Positions 18,234 to 27,932 of a DNA stretch of 32,466 bases are shown one piece after another (position 1 is the first letter of the stretch; each line of letters starts with the position of its first letter). The position numbers and the translations under genes are program-made. Origin of the DNA: an uncultured Pelagibacteraceae bacterium (GTDB lineage Bacteria; Pseudomonadota; Alphaproteobacteria; Pelagibacterales; Pelagibacteraceae); the NCBI GenBank assembly GCA_902514755.1, contig CABXRY010000012.1:1-32466 (forward strand), written 5' to 3'. The notes under the pieces were generated by a model that saw nothing but the letters and a program-made list of their open reading frames with translations, ran no database searches and was not told where the DNA came from.

Positions 18234-18638
18234 ATGCTTTATTTTGCTTATGGAAGTAATTTACATCATTTTCAAATGAAACGCAGATGCAAAGATAGTA
18301 TTTTTTTAAAAAAGATTAATCTCAAAGATTTTAGATTAACATTTAGAAGCAAATATAGAGCTGCAGATATTGAGCCAAAGAAAAATTCTATTGTACCTGG
18401 TGGATTGTTTGAAATTTCAAAAAGTGATGAAAAAAAATTAGATCTTTATGAAGATTATCCAATTTTATATAAAAAATATTATTTTAGTTACTACGGAAAA
18501 AAAGTAATGACTTACACAATGGTTAAAAAATCTTCTTTTAAATTTCCAACAGAACGGTATCTCAATGTTATAAAACGTGGATATAAAGATTGTGGGCTTG
18601 ATAAAAGATTTCTTAATCGAGGATTAAAATATAGTTAA
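18234..18638 (+). CDS. gamma-glutamylcyclotransferase-like (GGCT/AIG2 fold) protein
   Basis: YFAYGSNLHHFQMKRRC, VPGGLFEISKSDEKKLDLYEDYP. Confidence 0.8.
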   Translation: MLYFAYGSNLHHFQMKRRCKDSIFLKKINLKDFRLTFRSKYRAADIEPKKNSIVPGGLFEISKSDEKKLDLYEDYPILYKKYYFSYYGKKVMTYTMVKKSSFKFPTERYLNVIKRGYKDCGLDKRFLNRGLKYS

Positions 18639-18643
18639 ACAAA

Positions 18644-19453
18644 ATGATTAAAAAGAATTTTATATTATCAATTCTTTTTATTATGTTAATTAATTTTGTT
18701 AATGCCAATGAAAATAATTCTAATGGATACAAGGTAAAAAAACGTTTTACATCTAGTATTTTTCTTCAAAGTAAAAAACAAAAAAATTCTACAATAATTC
18801 TCTCTCATGGTAGTGGTGGAGTTTGGAAGCATATTTCTATGTGGAAAGATCGTTTATTTAAACAAGGTTATAATGTTGTAATAATTGATCATCATACAGA
18901 AAAAGGAATTCAACCACATGTTGGAAGAAGAAATTATACTGATTTTCCAGAAGAAAGAGTTAAGGATCTTTTAAAATTATCGCGCTGGATTAAAAAAAAG
19001 AAATGGAATAAGGATAAAATAGGCGTAATTGGCTTTAGTTATGGTGGTGCAGGAACGAATTTATTAGCGAACAATCTTGAATTAAGCATTCTAAAGGATT
19101 TTAAAAAAAAAGACAAAAAACTATTTGGAGCAATTGTATCTTATTATCCTGGATGTGGATTAGCTGGAGGTTCAATACCTCATAATTCATATGTCCCAAT
19201 TTTAATCCATATTGCTGAAAAAGATGAACTGGTTATTCCTTATTTAAATTGTATAGAACCAATAAATAATCCAAATTTAATTTTATATAAATATCCAGAA
19301 GCACAACATTCGTTTGATGTAGATATACCTGGATTTAAATATGAAGGAATTATTTTAGCCACAGGAAGAAAGTTTACAAATATAGGACATGATGAATCAA
19401 GAGTGTTAAGTATAAAAAGAACCCTTAAATTTTTAAAAGAACATTTAGACTGA
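18644..19453 (+). CDS. exported dienelactone-hydrolase-like alpha/beta hydrolase
   Basis: Signal-like N-terminus; LSHGSGG oxyanion region, nucleophile elbow GFSYGG, EKDELV acid region and AQHSFD histidine. Confidence 0.75.
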   Translation: MIKKNFILSILFIMLINFVNANENNSNGYKVKKRFTSSIFLQSKKQKNSTIILSHGSGGVWKHISMWKDRLFKQGYNVVIIDHHTEKGIQPHVGRRNYTDFPEERVKDLLKLSRWIKKKKWNKDKIGVIGFSYGGAGTNLLANNLELSILKDFKKKDKKLFGAIVSYYPGCGLAGGSIPHNSYVPILIHIAEKDELVIPYLNCIEPINNPNLILYKYPEAQHSFDVDIPGFKYEGIILATGRKFTNIGHDESRVLSIKRTLKFLKEHLD

Positions 19454-19454
19454 A

Positions 19455-20750
19455 ATGTTTTTACACACTAAACTAGAAAATAGAAAAGAACCTATTAGAA
19501 TAGCTTTTATTGGATGTGGAAAATTCGTGAGCATGTTTCTAGCTCAATACAATCATTTAGATAAAATTCAAATTGATAGCATAGTTGATTTGAATACAGA
19601 TAGGGCAAAGAAAAATTGTAAGAATAGCGGTATTAAATCTTCTTCAATAGATAAAATAAATTTTACAAATTCCTTGGATGATATTTTAGATAGAAATATT
19701 GAAATTTTTATTGAAGCAACTGGCAATCCAATTATTGGAACTGTTCATGCTGTAAAGATAATCAAAAATAAGAAAAATTTAATTTTGGTTAATGTTGAAG
19801 CAGATATTACTTGTGGCAAATATCTGTCAGATCTAGCAAAAGAAAATAATGTAATCTGCTCTATGGCTTATGGCGATCAGCCGTCATTAATATTAGAGCA
19901 AATTGAATGGGCAAGGTTAAATGGTTTTTCTGTAGTATGTGCTGGAAAAGGTACAAAATATCACCCCACTTTTGAATACTCTACACCTGATACAGTATGG
20001 GATTATTATGGTTTGACTAAAGAAAGGGCTGAAATTGAATCTGGCATGAATCCTAAAATGTTTAATAGTTTTTTATGTGGTGATAAGTCAGCTATTGAAA
20101 TGTGTGCTGTAAGTAATGCAGCCAATCTAAAGTGTCCAGAAAATGGATTAACCTTTCCACCAATAGGTGTTTATGATATTGCAAAAAAAATGATACCAAA
20201 GTCTGATGGTGGATTACTAGACTTTGAAGGTCAAGTTGAGGTTATATCAAGTATTGATTTTGATAAAAAAAATATTCCAAATGATTTAAGATGGGGAGTT
20301 TACATTGTAATTAAAGCACAAAATGAATATGTAAAAAATTGTTTTAAAGATTATGGAATGGTCACAGATAAATCTGGAAATTATTCAGCTATTTGGAGAC
20401 CTTATCATTATATAGGTTTAGAACTTGCCCAATCTATTTATTCAATTGCTCTAGATAATAGGGCAACAGGATATACAAAAAATTATAATGCTGATGTTGC
20501 AAGTTATGCAAAAAAGGATTTAAAAAAAGGTGATAAGCTTGATGGTGAAGGAGGTTTTTGTGCAAGAGGTCGACTAGTGACATCTGAAAAATCAAAAAGA
20601 GAAAAAATTTTACCACTAGGTCTTACAGATAATGCAATTTTAATAAGAGATATTAATAAAGATGATATTATAAAATTAGATGATGTTGATTTAAACCTTC
20701 CTGAAGATATTGTTAAAGCAAGAGAATATCAGTATAATACATTGAAATAA
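19455..20750 (+). CDS. NAD(P)-dependent oxidoreductase, homoserine-dehydrogenase-like with C-terminal SAF-type domain
   Basis: Rossmann-like IRIAFIGCGKFVSMFL, VEADITCGKYLSDLAKENNVICSMAYGDQP; C-terminus KKGDKLDGEGGFCARGRLV ... LPLGLTDNAILIRDINKDDIIKLDDVDL is SAF-like. Confidence 0.75.
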   Translation: MFLHTKLENRKEPIRIAFIGCGKFVSMFLAQYNHLDKIQIDSIVDLNTDRAKKNCKNSGIKSSSIDKINFTNSLDDILDRNIEIFIEATGNPIIGTVHAVKIIKNKKNLILVNVEADITCGKYLSDLAKENNVICSMAYGDQPSLILEQIEWARLNGFSVVCAGKGTKYHPTFEYSTPDTVWDYYGLTKERAEIESGMNPKMFNSFLCGDKSAIEMCAVSNAANLKCPENGLTFPPIGVYDIAKKMIPKSDGGLLDFEGQVEVISSIDFDKKNIPNDLRWGVYIVIKAQNEYVKNCFKDYGMVTDKSGNYSAIWRPYHYIGLELAQSIYSIALDNRATGYTKNYNADVASYAKKDLKKGDKLDGEGGFCARGRLVTSEKSKREKILPLGLTDNAILIRDINKDDIIKLDDVDLNLPEDIVKAREYQYNTLK

Positions 20751-21022
20751 TGACTTTAGTAAATGATAAAATAAAAATGATCAGTTGTTCAGACTTCAGA
20801 CTGTTCTTAAAAAAGATGATTAAAGATAAGATAGAAAAACAATGGTCAGAAAGTTTTGTTGAAAATTTAAATTTTGTAATGGTTTCAAGAAATACAATTA
20901 AAAGAAGATATGAGGATAAAGGAATAGATCTTATTAAACTTTTAAATGATGTTAGTTATTATAAGCATGTAAAAAAAAGGGTAAATTCTAGAGGAAATTT
21001 AGAATTTCAATTTAAACAATAA
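20750..21022 (+). CDS. hypothetical protein, translationally coupled to the upstream gene
   Basis: TAATG stop/start overlap with the 19455-20750 CDS; 90 aa, basic, no recognised domain. Confidence 0.45.
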   Translation: MTLVNDKIKMISCSDFRLFLKKMIKDKIEKQWSESFVENLNFVMVSRNTIKRRYEDKGIDLIKLLNDVSYYKHVKKRVNSRGNLEFQFKQ

Positions 21023-21104
21023 AGCAAGTAATCTCTTCAATAAATTTTGTCTCAATTATCTTTAAATAGTTCATATTTTATAAAGTTAAGTTATAAACAA
21101 ATTT

Positions 21105-22169
21105 ATGAAAACATATAACATTGCATCTATAGCTGGAGACGGAATAGGGACAGAGGTTGTTCCAGAAGCTCATAAAGTTTTAAAAAAAATATCAGAACAA
21201 CATCAATTTAAATTAGTAATTGATGAGTTTGATTTTGCATCATGTGATTACTATGAAAAATATGGAAAAATGATGCCCGATAACTGGAAAAAAAAAATTG
21301 AAAAACATGATGCTATTTTTTTTGGCGCTGTTGGAATGCCTGATAGATATCCTGATCATATAACTTTATGGGGCTCATTATTAAAGTTTAGAAGAGAATT
21401 TGATCAATACATTAATTTAAGACCGGTAAAATTGTTTCCTGGTGTTAAATCACCACTAGCAGATAAAAAACCTGGTGATATTGATATGGTTATTATTAGA
21501 GAAAATACAGAGGGAGAATACTCGTCAGTTGGTGGAAGAATGTTTGAGGGAACCGAAAGGGAAATGGCTCTTCAGGAAACAATTATGTCTAAGCATGGAA
21601 TTGATAGAGTACAAAAATTTGCTTTTGAACTAGCTAAATCTAGAAAAAGAAAAAAACTTACTAGTGCCACAAAATCAAATGGGATTTCAATTACAATGCC
21701 ATACTGGGATGAGAGATTTAATGAAAATAAAAAAGATTATTCAGATATAAAAACTGATCAATTTCATATTGATATTCTGGTCGCTCGATTTGTTTTAAAT
21801 CCTGAATGGTTTGATGTTGTTGTGGCTTCTAATTTATTTGGAGATATTTTGTCAGACTTAGGTCCAGCCTGCACTGGAACCATTGGTATTGCGCCATCTG
21901 GAAATATAAATCCTGAAAAAAAATTTCCATCATTGTTTGAACCAGTGCATGGCTCTGCTCCTGATATTGCAGGAAAAGGTATTGCTAATCCAATTGGACA
22001 AATTTGGTCTGGAGCATTGATGTTAGATTATTTAGGTGAAAAAGAAGCTGCAAATTCCATTATGATATCAATTGAAAAAACTTTATTTGATAAAAAGAAT
22101 AGAACAAAAGATTTAAATGGAGAAAGTAACACTATTCAGTGTGCTCAAGCAGTATTAGATAATTTGTAA
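21105..22169 (+). CDS. tartrate dehydrogenase / isopropylmalate-isocitrate dehydrogenase family
   Basis: IAGDGIGTEVVPEA, IIRENTEGEYSSVGGR, VVASNLFGDILSDLGPACTGTIGIAPSGNINPE, FEPVHGSAPDIAGKGIANPIGQIWSGALMLDYLG; resembles the TtuC-type subfamily. Confidence 0.85.
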   Translation: MKTYNIASIAGDGIGTEVVPEAHKVLKKISEQHQFKLVIDEFDFASCDYYEKYGKMMPDNWKKKIEKHDAIFFGAVGMPDRYPDHITLWGSLLKFRREFDQYINLRPVKLFPGVKSPLADKKPGDIDMVIIRENTEGEYSSVGGRMFEGTEREMALQETIMSKHGIDRVQKFAFELAKSRKRKKLTSATKSNGISITMPYWDERFNENKKDYSDIKTDQFHIDILVARFVLNPEWFDVVVASNLFGDILSDLGPACTGTIGIAPSGNINPEKKFPSLFEPVHGSAPDIAGKGIANPIGQIWSGALMLDYLGEKEAANSIMISIEKTLFDKKNRTKDLNGESNTIQCAQAVLDNL

Positions 22170-22175
22170 ATAACA

Positions 22176-22967
22176 ATGATTAAAATTATTCCAAATAAAA
22201 AAGACATTGGAGCTGAGATAGAATGTGATTTAAAGAAAATCTCAAATCAAGATTTAAAAAAGATAAAACAAGCTCTTTATAAATATGGTGTAATTTTTTT
22301 TAGAAAACAAATTTTAACATCAAGTTCTTACATTAAGTTTGCTAAAAATTTTGGGAAATTAGCAAAATATCCAAGATTAAAAGGTCTAAATAAAAAATAT
22401 CCTCAAATTACAGTTGTACAACGAAAAGCCACCGATAAAGGACCTAGTTTTGGTGAACAGTTTCACACAGACTCTATTTATACAAAAAAACCTCCAAGAT
22501 TTACGATGTTGTTATCAAAACTTGTTCCTAAAAAAGGTTTAGCTAATACAGAGTTTTGCTCTCAATATTTAGCTTACAAACAATTGCCAACTAAAATTAA
22601 GAAGAAATTAAAATTATCCAAAGGTATTTATTCATCTGAAGGTCCAATATCAATTACTACCCAAGAAAGAGTAAAGGAAAAAGGTAGAAAAATTAAAGAA
22701 TTAATTTCTACTCATAAATTTTTAAAAAGAATAAATAAAAATTATGCAATTTATTGTAGCCCAGGTCATTTAATAGATTTTAAACCAAAAATAAAAAATC
22801 AATCAAAAGTAAAGAAATTATTACTAAATCATCAAGTTAAGAAAAAATTTCAATATTCATTAGAATGGGAAAAAAACCAACTAGCTATTTGGGACAATAG
22901 ATCTATGCTTCATCAAGCAACACCATTTAAAGGTAATAGAGTAATGCATAGAATTACAATACATTAA
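22176..22967 (+). CDS. TauD/TfdA-family 2-oxoglutarate/Fe(II)-dependent dioxygenase
   Basis: QFHTDSIY (HxD), distal ...IWDNRSMLHQATPFKGNRVMHRITI (H and R residues). Confidence 0.88.
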   Translation: MIKIIPNKKDIGAEIECDLKKISNQDLKKIKQALYKYGVIFFRKQILTSSSYIKFAKNFGKLAKYPRLKGLNKKYPQITVVQRKATDKGPSFGEQFHTDSIYTKKPPRFTMLLSKLVPKKGLANTEFCSQYLAYKQLPTKIKKKLKLSKGIYSSEGPISITTQERVKEKGRKIKELISTHKFLKRINKNYAIYCSPGHLIDFKPKIKNQSKVKKLLLNHQVKKKFQYSLEWEKNQLAIWDNRSMLHQATPFKGNRVMHRITIH

Positions 22968-22998
22968 TATTTTATAATCAATTTTGTTAGATTAAGAA

Positions 22999-24726
22999 TT
23001 ATCTACTAGATAACCAAACAGTCTCGAATGGTTTAAGTTTGATCATTTTATTTGAAATATGATTATTGTTAGAAGAAAGTAAATTTTTCCATGTTAAAAA
23101 TTTTTGATTTATTTTTGTAATTTGAATTTTAGAAGATAAATTAGTTATACATAGGATAGATTGTTTCTTATCAACGCTTTGTCTTTTAAAACAAAATATT
23201 TTTTTACCCATATTGACACTAGATCTTATCCCATTAGGATGAAAGGCCTTTTGTTTTCTTCTTATTTCCAATAAGTTAGTAATATTTTTATAAAAAATAC
23301 TCTGTTTTGATTTTGAGTTTTTAAGTTTTTCAGTGATATTTTTATGGTTCCACCTGTATCTATTTAAATCTCTATTATTTCCAGTGATTATATACTTAGC
23401 CTCATCATTAGATGTTCCAAATAATGAATTAAAATATATTGCTGGTACTCCTTCGAAAGAAATCATAATTGAGTGAGCAGAAATAAATCTTTCTAGAAAA
23501 AACTTACCTTTTGGGTCATAGTCTGATTTTTTTAAAGCATCAAAAATTGTAATATTTGCCTCATAAACTTTTTTCGATTTATTCTGAACTTTTCTATATG
23601 AGAATTTTGAGCCATTTTTTTTTAATCTTTTAAGAAATTTATCTTTATTGTTTTTATTGATAATACCTTCAACTGGTCTCATCCCAATGCCATCATGTGA
23701 AGCAATAAAATTTAGATAACTATTTCCTTTTTTTGTTTGTGGTAATTTTTTATTCCAACTGTTGAGGTGTGAGCTATTTTCAAATAAAAAACTATAAATT
23801 AACAAGGGAGGTAAAGAAAAGTTATAAATCCAATTAGCTTCATCTGCATTGCCAAAATAACTTATATTTTCTTTTTCTGGTAAATTAGTTTCTGTAACAA
23901 TAATGCTTTCAATATTTAGTAGATTACAAATCAATCTAAAAAGCTTTATTATTTCATGTGTTTCTTTTAAATTTATACATTTAGTACCGCTCTCTTTCCA
24001 AAGATATGCAATTGCATCTAATCTAAAGATTGTTACCCCATGATTTATAAGATTAATCATAATCTTTATGAATCTTAATAAAACTGCTGGATTTTTAAAA
24101 TTCATATCCAATTGATCTGGACTAAAAGTTCTCCACAAATACTCTGGTTGTTTAAAGATATCAATTTTTTTAAGCAATTGATGATCTCTTGGTCTAATTA
24201 CTTTTGATATATCAAAATTAGAATCAACCTTTATAAAATAATCTTTTCCAGGCTTTTTACTTTTGAGAAAATTTTTGAACCAAAGACCTCTCGCAGATGA
24301 ATGATTGATTACTATATCTGCCATCACATCATTTTTTTTTGAAAATTTTGTTATGTCTGACCAATTACCAAGTCTACTATCAATCTTGTAATGATCTTTT
24401 ACCGCAAAACCACTGTCACTACTTGAAGGGTAAAAAGGTAAAAAGTGTACTGTATCAAAAAATTTATTTAATTTTTTTTGAAAAAAACTTTGAAAATTTT
24501 TTAATAAATGTTTTTGTGAGCTGGAAAAAACACTATCTCCATAACAAATTAATATTGAAGTTTTTTCTGAAATTAATTTTTTTTTTTTATTTTTTTTTTT
24601 ATTAAATTGATTAATTATTTTTATTATTGCTTCATAACAATTACTAATTTCAATTTCGGATACTTGGTTCTTGTATATACTTTTAAGCTTAAATTTAATT
24701 TTTTTTTGATCTATTAGAGATAACAT
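22999..24726 (-). CDS. GH13 sucrose-phosphorylase-like enzyme, probable glucosylglycerate phosphorylase
   Basis: VHFLPFYPSSSDSGFAVKDHYKIDSRLGNW, IFRLDAIAYLWKESGT (nucleophile Asp), IVTETNLPEKENISYFG (acid/base Glu), FIASHDGIGMRPVEG; adjacent to GpgS- and GpgP-like genes. Confidence 0.8.
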   Translation of the reverse strand: MLSLIDQKKIKFKLKSIYKNQVSEIEISNCYEAIIKIINQFNKKKNKKKKLISEKTSILICYGDSVFSSSQKHLLKNFQSFFQKKLNKFFDTVHFLPFYPSSSDSGFAVKDHYKIDSRLGNWSDITKFSKKNDVMADIVINHSSARGLWFKNFLKSKKPGKDYFIKVDSNFDISKVIRPRDHQLLKKIDIFKQPEYLWRTFSPDQLDMNFKNPAVLLRFIKIMINLINHGVTIFRLDAIAYLWKESGTKCINLKETHEIIKLFRLICNLLNIESIIVTETNLPEKENISYFGNADEANWIYNFSLPPLLIYSFLFENSSHLNSWNKKLPQTKKGNSYLNFIASHDGIGMRPVEGIINKNNKDKFLKRLKKNGSKFSYRKVQNKSKKVYEANITIFDALKKSDYDPKGKFFLERFISAHSIMISFEGVPAIYFNSLFGTSNDEAKYIITGNNRDLNRYRWNHKNITEKLKNSKSKQSIFYKNITNLLEIRRKQKAFHPNGIRSSVNMGKKIFCFKRQSVDKKQSILCITNLSSKIQITKINQKFLTWKNLLSSNNNHISNKMIKLKPFETVWLSSR

Positions 24727-25946
24727 TAACTATATTTTTTGTTATCATCATTGACTGTTTTTTCTAATCTATTCAGAAAGTCTGGAATTGCGCTTTTTAC
24801 TCTACTCCAAGTTGGTATAAAAGGAGTATCCATCGGATTTAGAATAAAAGCTTCCCCAGCTTTCATTATATTCATTGCAAACAATTCGACCGCCTTCTCC
24901 TCTGTATGAGAGTCAAATTTGAGACCATTCATATCAGCATCACTTCTATATATATCGATAAGATCTAAAGCAGATCTGTAATAGGTTGCTTTTAAAGATC
25001 TAAATTTTTCTCTACTAAATGAATTTCCTTGAGTTGCTAATTTTTTAATAAATGTTTTTATTATATCTATAGACATTCTTGACAAACCTTTAGTCTCATC
25101 ATCATGAGATAAAACTTGGTGCTTATGATCATAAGTATCAGCTAGATCAACTTGACATATATTTTGAGGAGAAAAACTTCGTTGCATTTCAGATAAAATT
25201 CCTACTTCAATACCCCAATCTGAAGAAATTCTTAGTTCAGGTAAAACGTTACGCCTAAATGAAAACTCACCTGCTAATGGGTATTTAAATGATTTCATAA
25301 ATTCCAAGTAATCACTTTTTCCTATAGTCTTTTCAAGGGCTGTTAATAAAGGAAAAACAAGAAGTCGTGCAACGCGTCCATTCATTTTTTCATTCGCTAC
25401 TCTTGGATAATACCCTTTACAAAATTCAAAATTAAAAAGAGGATTTACAACTGGATAAAAAAGTTTAGCCAGCATTCTTCTATCGTAAGTTTTTATATCA
25501 CAATCGTGAAGAGCAACAGAACGAGCAGTATTTCTAGCTATAGACATTCCAAGACAATACCAAACATTTCTTCCCTTCCCGAGTTCGCCAGGAGCAAGAT
25601 TTTTTTTCTTCAACTCTTTATCTAGACTTTTTAACCTTGGACCATCATTCCATAGAATTGAAAAAGGAGATTTTAATTTTTTAAAAAACTTCCAGGCTTT
25701 TTTTGCTTGATTTTCATTTGCTCTATCAAGACCTACGATTATATGGTCTAAATAATTGGTCTTACTTATTTCTTCAACTATCTTTGGTAATGCTGTACCT
25801 TCTAGTTCAGAGTAAAGACATGGTAAAATTAATTCCATCTTTCTTTCTTTTGAAAATTTTGATAATTCGTTTTCAATGACTGACGTAGACTTTGTGCCAA
25901 AGTCATGTAATGTTGAAATTACACCGTTTTGTGAAAAATCACCCAT
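24726..25946 (-). CDS. glucosyl-3-phosphoglycerate synthase-like glycosyltransferase (GT81-type GpgS)
   Basis: LILPCLYSELEGTALPKIVEEI, ALHDCDIKTYDRRMLAKLFYPVVNP (DxD), FCKGYYPRVANEKMNGRVARLLVFPLLTALE, YPLAGEFSFRR, SSDWGIEVGILSE. Confidence 0.82.
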   Translation of the reverse strand: MGDFSQNGVISTLHDFGTKSTSVIENELSKFSKERKMELILPCLYSELEGTALPKIVEEISKTNYLDHIIVGLDRANENQAKKAWKFFKKLKSPFSILWNDGPRLKSLDKELKKKNLAPGELGKGRNVWYCLGMSIARNTARSVALHDCDIKTYDRRMLAKLFYPVVNPLFNFEFCKGYYPRVANEKMNGRVARLLVFPLLTALEKTIGKSDYLEFMKSFKYPLAGEFSFRRNVLPELRISSDWGIEVGILSEMQRSFSPQNICQVDLADTYDHKHQVLSHDDETKGLSRMSIDIIKTFIKKLATQGNSFSREKFRSLKATYYRSALDLIDIYRSDADMNGLKFDSHTEEKAVELFAMNIMKAGEAFILNPMDTPFIPTWSRVKSAIPDFLNRLEKTVNDDNKKYS

Positions 25947-25955
25947 AACCAGTTT

Positions 25956-26762
25956 TTAATACTTGTAGTTGAGTTTAGCTAGGGCCATTTTGATCACATC
26001 TGACCATCCTTCAGGTGATGGCTTGTTAGAAACTATTAAATTATCTAGGTGTATTTGATCTTGTTTAAATTGATCATTAAACACTAAACATGCAATATCA
26101 GCATATTTTAACATGTCCAAATCATTATAGTTGTCCCCAACAGCAATTGATTTAAGTTCTTTTTTATTTTTTTTTAAAAATCTTAAAAAAATTTGCATTG
26201 CTTTAGCTTTACTTACATTATCACAAAGATTAATTACCCGACCTCCTTCTTGTAATGTTAAACCCTTAACTTTTAAGATTTTGTTTAATTCAATTTTTTC
26301 ATTTTTCGTACCTTTAAAAACAAAAGGAATTGTAAATTTTCTATCCAATGCAAATTTAAGATTTTCTTTTGATAAACCTAAAATATTAGACTGAACATCT
26401 TCATTCATTAAATAAAGCCATTTACATTTTATAATTAAATTTTTTGGGACTTCTTTATTAAAAATTTTTAACAATTCACTCTGATCTCTACCAAGTATTA
26501 ATTTTTGTGGTAAATCTTTTTTAAGTAAGTTTAATCCACTAATTACAGATCCATTCTCAGATATAAAAGGAAGCTCTGAGCCCAGCTCATTTAAAAAATT
26601 CATAGTTTCTTTTTCAGTTTTGCTAGTATTGGGAATAATTGTAATCCCTTTATCAATAATATTTTTTACATAATCTTTTATTTCGTCAAATTTGAAATTA
26701 TCTCTATGTAGCAATGAGCCATCTAAATCAGTAAATATAATTAATGAAAATTTATTACTCAA
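25956..26762 (-). CDS. HAD-superfamily mannosyl/glucosyl-3-phosphoglycerate phosphatase (MPGP/GpgP-like)
   Basis: FTDLDGSLL (HAD motif I), FISENGSVI, SIAVGDNYNDLDMLKYADIACLV (motif IV, Cof/MPGP type). Confidence 0.8.
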   Translation of the reverse strand: MSNKFSLIIFTDLDGSLLHRDNFKFDEIKDYVKNIIDKGITIIPNTSKTEKETMNFLNELGSELPFISENGSVISGLNLLKKDLPQKLILGRDQSELLKIFNKEVPKNLIIKCKWLYLMNEDVQSNILGLSKENLKFALDRKFTIPFVFKGTKNEKIELNKILKVKGLTLQEGGRVINLCDNVSKAKAMQIFLRFLKKNKKELKSIAVGDNYNDLDMLKYADIACLVFNDQFKQDQIHLDNLIVSNKPSPEGWSDVIKMALAKLNYKY

Positions 26763-26768
26763 AGATAT

Positions 26769-27821
26769 CTATCTTATTCTATTGTTATTTTTATCAAAAA
26801 ATAAAACCTTATCTTTTGAAAAAGATATGGTGAGTGATTGTTCATTTATATTTTCTGATGATTTAATTATAATTTGGTTTTCTAATAATTTTGTATAAAT
26901 AATTTTTTCAAAACCTAAATTTTCAATAAGATCGATTTTAACGTCTACTTGAATTTCATGATTATTTTTTATACTTATATCTTCAGGTCTAATACCTATA
27001 AAAATCTCATCATTAAATTCAAAATTTTCAAATGTTATTTTATTATTAAATAATTGTAGTGTGTTAGAATTGATAATTTGTTTTTTATTAATCTTTATAA
27101 TGTTCATCTTTGGTGATCCTATAAATTCTGCAACAAAAATATTATTAGGGTCTGAATAAATTTCGTTTGGTGTTCCATATTGTTCGATGTTTCCTTTATT
27201 AAGAACTACGATTTTATCAGCTAATGTCATTGCCTCAATTTGATCGTGAGTAACATAAATTATATTTGATTGTAGTTTTTTATGTAATTTAGATATTTCA
27301 ACTCTCATTTCAGATCTTAAAGCGGCATCAAGGTTTGATAATGGTTCATCAAATAAAAAAACTTTAGGATTTCTTGTGATTGCTCTACCAATAGCAACTC
27401 TTTGCCTTTGTCCACCTGATAGCTGTTTAGGTTTTCTTTCAAGTAAATCTTTTATTTGAAGTATTGTAGCAGCATTATTTACTTTTTGATTTATTTCACT
27501 TTTTGGAATTTTTTCCATTTTTAACCCAAAGGACAGATTTTCAAAAACATTCATGTGTGGATACAAAGCATAGGATTGAAACACCATTGCAATTTCACGT
27601 TTAGAGGGAATTAGATTATTTATTAACTTTTGATCTAAAAAAATTTCTCCTTGATCTACACTTTCTAGTCCCGATATCATTCTCAATAAAGTAGATTTTC
27701 CACAACCTGAAGGACCCACTAAAACAATAAATTCTCCATCATTTATATCTATATTAAAATTATTAATAATTTTATTATTACCAAAAGATTTTTTGAGATT
27801 TTTTATAACAATTTTTGACAT
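26769..27821 (-). CDS. MalK/UgpC-type ABC transporter ATP-binding protein
   Basis: [69 protein letters not shown]-terminal TOBE-like regulatory region. Confidence 0.95.
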   Translation of the reverse strand: MSKIVIKNLKKSFGNNKIINNFNIDINDGEFIVLVGPSGCGKSTLLRMISGLESVDQGEIFLDQKLINNLIPSKREIAMVFQSYALYPHMNVFENLSFGLKMEKIPKSEINQKVNNAATILQIKDLLERKPKQLSGGQRQRVAIGRAITRNPKVFLFDEPLSNLDAALRSEMRVEISKLHKKLQSNIIYVTHDQIEAMTLADKIVVLNKGNIEQYGTPNEIYSDPNNIFVAEFIGSPKMNIIKINKKQIINSNTLQLFNNKITFENFEFNDEIFIGIRPEDISIKNNHEIQVDVKIDLIENLGFEKIIYTKLLENQIIIKSSENINEQSLTISFSKDKVLFFDKNNNRIR

Positions 27822-27876
27822 TTTTAAAATTCAAAAGGATTTAAATAGTTATTATGTAATACTATAGCATTAATCG

Positions 27877-27905
27877 TTGTCAAAAATTTATTACACTGTT
27901 AAATT
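27877..27905 (+). promoter_or_regulatory. candidate sigma70-type promoter for the solute-binding protein gene
   Basis: TTGTCA (27877-27882), 17-nt spacer, TAAATT (27900-27905) in the divergent intergenic region; strong GGGGG Shine-Dalgarno-like stretch before the ATG at 27933. Confidence 0.4.
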
Positions 27906-27932
27906 TATGGCAATAAAAAAAAAGGGGGTTTT

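Noticed and set aside
24339-24605. Plus-strand 88-aa ORF ending in poly-Phe
   Set aside because: Antisense to the GH13 gene; its tail is simply the T12/T11 homopolymers.
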